Virus record (IMG/VR): IMGVR_UViG_3300006916_000122
Coordinates: 1-39,224 of that record
From: a virus
DNA length: 39,224 bases
Strand: one strand, 5' to 3'
In this document: positions 14,201 to 23,200 of the stretch, piece by piece
How positions within the stretch are numbered: position 1 is the stretch's first letter
How the letters are laid out: every line of letters starts with the position of its first letter
Position numbers and translations under genes: made by a program
Notes under the pieces: model-generated
The model's database searches: none
What the model saw: the letters and a program-made list of their open reading frames with translations, nothing else
What the model was told of the DNA's origin: nothing

Positions 14201-17200
14201 GATATATCCTGAACCTATTACTGTAAGTATAGCTCTATAGATAGTATTCTTTTCTTCAGGTCTCAAAGATGTTTTTTCAGACATTGATTCGATCCAATCT
14301 GCAACATTATTGAATATAGATGTTTTATCAGCATACGGAATACCTGTGACTTCTTCTACTATTTTATTAGCCTCTTCTACAGCATATCTATAAAACATTC
14401 CTGCATAAGGTACAGGACTGCCTTCTTTCATAAATTCTTCAAAGCCTGATAATAGCTTAGTTCCTTTATCATCTATTATTTCTTCACCTTTTTCTACAGC
14501 CTTTTTATATTTATTTTCAATAGATATGTTTTCTGCAATAGATGGTTTTACTGAAGCAGATACAGAATCAAATCTCATGGCTGCTACAGTAGGTTTTAAA
14601 GCATCACTGTTAGGGATGACTCTATTTGTTAAGTAATCTATAACAAGCATCGAGTCAGACAATTGCTTATCAGTAAGATCTGATACTTTCTTACCTTCAC
14701 CTCTAATAAGATCAGCTATACTTCCTGTATAGTCAGATGCGTTCTCGCCTTCATTAGCAATATCAAAAGTTAATGTGTTAGCGTATCCTTTCTTTTGATA
14801 TTCTTTGTATTCGTTGTTTATTGTATCAGCATCTTTATCTTCTTTCTCACCTCTTTTGACCAACTCATTGAATAAATTTCCACGAATATTGGCTAAAACA
14901 GCACTTACTGTAGCTGGGTCAGACTTTCCACCTCTATTCAGTCTATCAATAAGTTCTGTTACAACAGGTGTACTTGTAACGGCAGTAGCTGTTTCTATAG
15001 GTACACCTACTCTTACCATTGTAGATGCCCAATCAGATGTTAATTTTGTAACATTCAAAAACGAGAATACAGGATCACTTGCATTATCAACTGCTGCAGC
15101 AAGAAACTCTGCGAGAGCATTTGTAATACGAACACCACCTACTACAGGCTTTGAAAGCGATGCTAATCCTCTCCTACCATTTATATCCATGTTATTACCA
15201 AAAAGGAAATTACCATGTACAGTAAGCATTTGGTTAGCATTATGATTTGCAAAGATTCCGATAAGACCATTACCTGTCATATTTCTAGTAAAGATCTCTC
15301 TTCTTGTAGATGGTAACATAGGATTCAATGCTCTACCAGTATCAGGTCTTAACAACTGAACACCATTTGCCATTTTCTTAAGCGTATTAAAGTTGCCTGG
15401 TCGCAATTGGTCTTCCGTAATGTTTCTTGACGATAGAACAGTGTATGCCATATCAATAATCATATTGTCTCTGGCTTCTTTGCTATCCATACCTGAAGGA
15501 ACTTTTTCAAGTTCGTAATTCTTTAACTCGTCTTTGAGTTCTTCTACAAGTTGCTTTTTGGTTTTACCTCTTTTAAGCTCGGCTCTTACTTTTGCAAGCG
15601 CATTATCATAACCTTCAGGCTTTAGCTCTGAGTTATACATTGTAAGAATAGCTTTCAGCTTTTTCTTAGCAGTAAGATTTTCACCTTTTAAAGCAGAGTA
15701 GGTAGACTCATTTATAGATTTTATTTCATCAATAGATGTTTTATCTATGTAGGTCTTTATAAGATTTGCTGTATTCTGATCTAGAACAAATGAATATTTT
15801 GGATTTATAGTATTTATCTTTTTACCTACAAGATCATCTACGAAATCAACAATAGTTGATTTATTATCATAACGAGTTTTATAAGCCTGTGCCTCTTCAT
15901 TATTAAGTTGATCCTGCAATTCAGGGAACTCTTCTAAAGCTTCAGGGTACTCTTTTAATATAGCTTCAAGCTCTGCCTTTCTTTCTTTGTTGTTGTAAGC
16001 TCTTTTAACGCTATACATCATACCGAACAACTTGTCAATATCAAAGTCAAGACCTGCAATGGTAGTAATCTCATCAGGCAGTATTATCTGACCACCAGCA
16101 CTTGCTGGCATGTATCCGATTACTTTAATATGAAATACTGAATAGAAATCCTCAGTAGGAATACGATAGAAGATTCCTTTTTTAACATCGTCAGGAACAT
16201 TATTTACATCTATGATACCGTTTTCATCAGCGTAACGCTCAAGTCCTTTTAAGTGAGCAGGAAGCAGTGCTTCATAATGATTGATACTTCTGTCTTTATT
16301 GAATACAATCTTAGGCTTCCTGAGACCTTCAGAATTATTTTTATCAAACCCATAAGATGTAGTATTGAACACAGACATACCAGCACCTTTTGAAGTCCTT
16401 TGCTTTGTAATTCTGTTTTTAAAGAAAGAATAGATCATTGCCTCAACTCTTGTGGCAATGTGAGGATGCCACATAGGTAAGACAGTTTCATCCTTATTCT
16501 CATCTAACCAATCAAATGCTTCTTCAATATCTTCACCAAGCTCTCGATTAACCGCTTCTTCCTGTAATGCACTTAGAAGTCTTTCTTTATTTACCTCACC
16601 ATTTTCATCATAGAATATTTTTTTCAGTTCCTCATATGACTCTTTAATGTTAAGAGCCATAGCTTCTTGATACTTATCAAATATCTCGTGACCATACACC
16701 TCACCTTCTGGTGTTTTATACAGTCTATCAAGATCAATATTCATAAGGATCTTACGAAGCTGAGTACCAAATAGAATATCAGTATCAATGTGGTGTTCAG
16801 GAGTAGCTTGCTGAATACGGAACTCACTATTGTTCATAGTAATTACGTTTTCAGATGAGATGCTACTTATGTTATCTTGAACATTATAACGACCTACTTT
16901 GACTGCTGATGTAAACATTATAGAGTCTGTAACTCTATTAGCAGCATCGTAACTCCAAGTACCGTTCGCAAACGTATAACCCATCTTCTCCATCATCTCT
17001 TGGATCTTAGGGTTTCCTATAGCCATTTCTGGAGTAAGAAGCATTTCTGCATTCTTATGCATTGTGGTAACCATTGTTTTTGTACCATCTGCATGCTCTA
17101 TTTGATTTTGCACATACTGGAAAGGTTTGATCGGATTGAATACTATAGCAGCATTGGTAGGTAATGTCTCACCATTCATTATAGCATTAAATACTTTTTG

Positions 17201-20200
17201 CTTTTCATCACTCCATTGACCTGTACCTAATTGTATATCACGAAACCTTACAATATCAATCCAAGTTGCACCATCTGTGTTATTAAGACCTCCTTTATTA
17301 GGATTATTCGGATCGTCTTCTATTCCATATGCTGTACGTATGTTCTTATTACCATCCCCTTTAAACAATTCAGAAATAGCATTTTTATGCTCTGTTCTTA
17401 TTTTATTAACTTCAGTAGGATCTTGAACATAAGAAACATTGTACGTAGGTCGAACAGAAATTACATTCCCGTTTCCATCATTGTATTTTGCATTAGGGTT
17501 AACATTGATATAGTCTCCAGGTGACCATATTCCTTTGGCACGTTTGTATACATCTACAACATCAACCTTACCTTTACCTTTAAATAAAGCAGGGTCTCCA
17601 TTAAAGGTCATCATAGTCTGCATATTCATGTAGATATTATTCATTAAATATCGCATGATATTGCCATAACCTTCTTTACCTCCAATAAAATTGCTATCAA
17701 TTACACCGTTAGGATCAGTAAGATATATGTTATTTTGTTTGTCTTTTGTTTCAATTAAAACGCCATCTTCAAGAAGTCTATTGTATTCAAGCTGTGCAAG
17801 TTTTTCAATTTCATTTTTTACAAGCTTTTCGAGAGTACCTTCTTTAGACAGATCTTTACCATTCAAGAAAGTAAACAACTGAAAATTCGGACCATTTGCG
17901 ATCATTGAATCTGTCAATGTATCAGTGGTTCCGTTTGCAATCATCTTCTTCACAAAGTCAACACGCGCTTTTTCTTGCTTTGCAGTTTCAACAATATTCT
18001 TTAACGCCTCTCTTTCACTAAGCTTTTCACTTCTAAGGAAAGCAGCAGATGTAGAATCAGCAAATACAGGCATCATAAAATAGCCGTAGTTTGATTCTTT
18101 CTTATTTTTGGCTGCACCTTGTATATTACTGAAAGCATTGATATTAACTGCCTCAAGTTCTTGAGGACTAAGATCTTTATACTCTTTTGAGAATTTCTCA
18201 CCTTGCTTTCTAAGTCCATCAAAGACAACAAACTTGTGTGCCTCTCTAAACTTAGCATCGCTTTTCATTCTTTTTAAGAAAGGAGAGTCTGCATAGAAAG
18301 GATCTTCCATTAGAGTATCTATAAACTGATGCCCACCATCTTGATCAAGAGATTGTCTCAGGTTATTCAAACGTCTGAACATATATCTTGATTGGAGGAA
18401 TGAATAGATCATTTCTCCAGATGCACTTTTGAAAGAAGGCTGATACATGTTATCCTTTATGGATACAATTGCTTCAGCCATATTTTCTACCGACTTGTAA
18501 GACTCTATGTCCTCATTGAAAAATGGGTCTTCACCTTTTTGCAAAGTAGACAGCATCTTAGAAAAACCTTTTTCTTCGCCTACACCTGCAAATAGTTTAA
18601 ATCTTTGAACACCGTATTTTGAACTTTCTTTAGGGCTGCCGAATAAAGCATCAATCTCAGAATCTGTCAAAGGTATTCTTAAGTCTTTTATTATCTTTTT
18701 TATTTGCTCAAGATCTTCAGCTTCAAGATTCTCATTGTTTGCAGACTTCTTATACTTATCTACTATTTTAGAGAATGTGTCTACATAACTGTCAATATTC
18801 TTAACACTATACGTTCCTTCTGTAGGATTATAATGTACACTATTCTTCATAGAGTACCGAAGGTTATCAATCAGGTCTCTTTTAAGATCTCTTTTATTTG
18901 AAAGGAAAGGTGTTGAAGTACCGTCTTCATTGACCTGCATCATCATAAAACCTATGTTCTCACGCTGACCTATGTTTATCCAAAATTCATCTTGTAAGTT
19001 GCTATCCTCTTGAAGTGTTTTATATATAACGTCATAGTTTCCTTTTAAATCAACAAGATTTTTTAGCTTGTTCATCATATCTTCAGATGATCTAGCACCA
19101 CTGATACTATGTATAAGGTTTGCCTTAACGTTATTAGGATCTTCATATGTAGAGTATCCAGCAAACAATTGGTCTGAGTATACACTTGCAAAAAGTCTAT
19201 TTGCCTTTTGATTGAACTTTTCAAAAGAACCTATAAACTTTTCTTTGACCATCCAGTTTTCTACAACATTTTCATCTTGCATTAGAAGGTCTGCATCACC
19301 TTCAGTAAAATCACTGTTTGATGCTTCTTCGCTATATATATTATATTTTATTCCGTAGTTGGAAAGTGATGTAACAAGCTTTTTAATGAAAGGAGTAAAC
19401 TTAAGATTATACTCACCTGTTCCAGGATCGTCAGATCTTGTGGCAAGAGTATCAAGAGTTCTTCTCAGTTGGCTTTCCTCCTCTGGAGAAAAATCCCTTT
19501 CTTCTTCAGGAAGTAAAGAATCATCTGAAAGTGCCTTATACTCCATTCTGTAGAACTGCTCGTAGATACCTTGTATAGTGAACATAGGATCTTTTGAAGA
19601 TTTACCCCTCTTAAATATTTCCTGAAGAGTTTCTTTATCATCCAGACTTCTGAGACGCTCGTTGTATTCAATTGTTTCTGCGTCAGTACCTTCTTTTTGT
19701 AAATACGTATCTCGGTAATTAGGAAGTACAGTATTTATAATACTACCATTAATAAACCTCTTAGCTGCAATCTTTTCTGCTGGATTTAAGAATCCGTCTT
19801 GAGCACTCTTTACACGCTTGAATCTTGTGATATTCCTTTTAAAATCAATATCACCTATTCTTCTAATAATACCGTTGTTGTAAAGACCTCTGCTTGTACG
19901 GTACATATAGTCATTCATATTAGCAGAACCGATGCCGTAACGTTCTCCTGCTATACGAATAAGATGCCATAGACGCTTAAAGAAATCAGCAACTTTTGCA
20001 GGAAGAGTATCGGCGATCTTACCTTCTGTCATCTGATACTCCATGAACACATCTGACCAATGTTCTTCTATATTGATATCACCTTTTGCAAACGTTTCAC
20101 CAAGCTTGAGTATTTCGTTACGCTCTTTTTCAGTAAGCATAAGATTAAACACAACGTGGAATGCTTCATGGTAAGTAGTTCCCTTGGCTGCATTACTCTG

Positions 20201-23200
20201 AATGAATACAGAAGCGTTGGTAAATAGACCCCATAGATCAGGACCTCCTTTACCTGCTATCTCTTTAAGATCTTTAAGAACTTCAATAGGAACGTTAGGG
20301 TAATGCTTTTTAAACCATGCAAGCTCTTCTTTTTCATTCCACTGCTCATAATCTTCTTTTGCCTCTGCTGTACGCTTTCTATCTTTACCTGGTCTTCGTG
20401 TATTATTTTTAGGAGGAGAAGGTGGAGGTGGAGTTTTAGGTTCTGCAGGTTGTGTTGGTGGTGTTGGTGGTGCAGTAGGTTGTACAGGTGTAGGTACTTC
20501 TCCTGCTTGTTCAAGTATTTTATTTATTAAAGCTTTTGCTTTAATTTCTTTTCCTATGCTAGTATTATTTAAAGATATAACACGACCATCTGACAATACT
20601 GCATATTTAGTAACCTTTCCTTTTCTGTCTGTTAGTTGTACATTTCTTACAGTACCTTGAGCAGTCTCATATTTTACAAGTACTTTATTTTTAACAGTTG
20701 GATTTTCTACAGGATTACCATTAGCAAATGTCATCTCACCCGTCTGAGGGTTGTATGTAATTTCAAACTGGTTTACCTTAACTGTTGTCGTAGGTTGTGC
20801 TGTAGCAGTAGGTGCTTCTTGAAGAGAGTTATTAACTTCAGCAACAAGATCTTTAAATGCTTGCTTTACTTTAGATCCTTCATTATTAGAATAAGTTTCT
20901 CTACCACTATTTAAATATTCAAAATTATATTCTTTTCTTAATTCTAAACCTTTTTCTTTACTTAATGCTTCTCCAGTGGGATTTTGTAAAGCAACAGTAT
21001 TTCCAGTTATTTCATTTGCAAAATCATTTAAATTTCCAAAATTAGAATCTATAAAAGCTCCGACAGAAGCAAGAGCAGCAGAATTATTATAGGATGCCAT
21101 TTCGACACCACCAATTTTATTTATCCATGTACCGTTGAATCTTGCATCTGCCTCTATACCTAATACAGGATAAAAAACACCTTCTTGTAAAGCTTTTTTA
21201 CCTTTACCTGTAGAGCTATAGAATGTAACAGGAACACCATTAATTTTTACTTTGACAAAAATTCTTTGCCCTGCTCCTGTTAATATATTATCTCTATATT
21301 CTACAAACTCAACTTTTTGACCGTTTACATTAAAAGACTTTCCCCTTAAAGATTCTGCATGTGCTAATGCATCTTCTACAGTATTAAACCTTTTTTCTGC
21401 AGGATCTACTTTTTTATTTTCTTTTGCTGCTTCTAAATTTTTCTTTTGAGAATCAGTCAAAACATTTTCTACAGGAGTAGTAGGTGTAATAGTCGGTGCT
21501 GCTGCAGTAGTAGGTGCTGTTGTAGCATCACTAGTTTGTTGTGCTGATTGTTTAGCCTTAAAAGCCTCAACTCTTTCTTTTACTTTTAATATAGGAGCAT
21601 CTTCGACTACTTCATATGTAGCCAAAGCTCTTTTAAAAGCACCTCTTAAAACTTCTTGAATTGCTGCTTCTGATTCTACACCATTAAGCTTTTTTGCTTT
21701 ACGTTGTGCCTTTGCTAACGCAATTTTATTTTTTTCTTCTTGTGTTAAATAAACATGCGAACCACCCCTGCCAATAATCCGACCTTTACTATCTTTTTCA
21801 TTAAACTCATTATCCATTGGAAATGCGATTTCATTTCCAGCACTACCACTATATTCAGCCTTTCTTTTACCATCTATAACTTCTTTGATTCTAGCAATTC
21901 TGTCTGCAAAGAAAGTTCTAACAAGTGGCATAGCTGTAACCTCTGCTTCAGTAATAGGATCACTAGTTTGTTGTGTGGTTGTAGTAGGTGCAGGTTGAGA
22001 TGAAGTAGGTGCATTATTCAAATTAAGTTTTACACGAGAACCAAGAGTCTTGAATGCTTCAGGTGAAATGTCAATCTTTATTCTACCCTCATCAGCCATT
22101 TGGCGATTGTATTCAATACTGCTATTTATCTTTTTAGCATCAACACGCATTGCCTTAGAAAGAGCAAGCTTTTTAATTTCAGCCATAGACATAGCTTCGC
22201 TTACTTCATTCGGACTTGTTGTTTTCTCTTTGAATACTTCTGAGAAATTACCTGTTGCTTTATTGTATTGAATGTTAAAAGCAATGATACCTTCAAGATC
22301 AGAATTTATATTATCCTGAAGTCTTTTTATTTCTTGATCGTTTTTGGCTTCCTTTATCTTGGTCTCAAACTCTTCAAGAAGATTCATTACCTCTTGTGTA
22401 AGTTTTTCATTACTTGATAATGGCATTGCCTTCATATATGCAGGTAGGTACAACCCACTTGCAGAACGAATAAACATTACAGTTTGACCAGGGTAATTAC
22501 CTAATAATGAATTAACGTCCCAAGTGGTCTGTATAGAAAAGCCGTAATTGTCTTTGAATATTTTTTCACCACCGTTGGTGCTGATTTTAACTTTACCGTC
22601 TTTGTCTCTACCTATTACTGTTCCAAAGAAAAGAGGTTCTTTCTCTTCATTTAGTATTTCTCTTGGAGATAGATTAAACTGTTGGGTTCTATTGTACTCA
22701 CCATTTGTCCGAGAATCAATTGTTACATCGGATTCAAAATTGAATACTCCAGATGTTTGACCGCTTTCTAACCATGCGTTATACATCTCTTGACGCATAG
22801 CAGCAATCTTCTTAGCATTCTCAGTTTGAGGATTTTCTTCTACAGCAGGAAGCATTCCAACCGTATACTCCTTACCTTCATGCTCAACTACTACAGCTAC
22901 AAGACCTTTGACTGCTCCGTTCTGACCTTTAGAATTAAGATCAGAAGGGTTGAAATCATAGTCAAGAAGATACCTTAATGTGATCTTCTTACCTGTAAGT
23001 TTAACATCAGGGTTATTAAGAATCCTAAAATCACTAGCATTCATAAATGGTTCTGATACACCATTCTTTGTAATAGTATTATATCTGTGAGCGATAGGTT
23101 GGTTATCAGATTCTCTTAGAATATAAGGACCAGGGGATTCGTATTCTTCACTTCCTCTGAATGGAGCAAGTTTTACATCTCTGCCGAGTTTTTCACTAAG

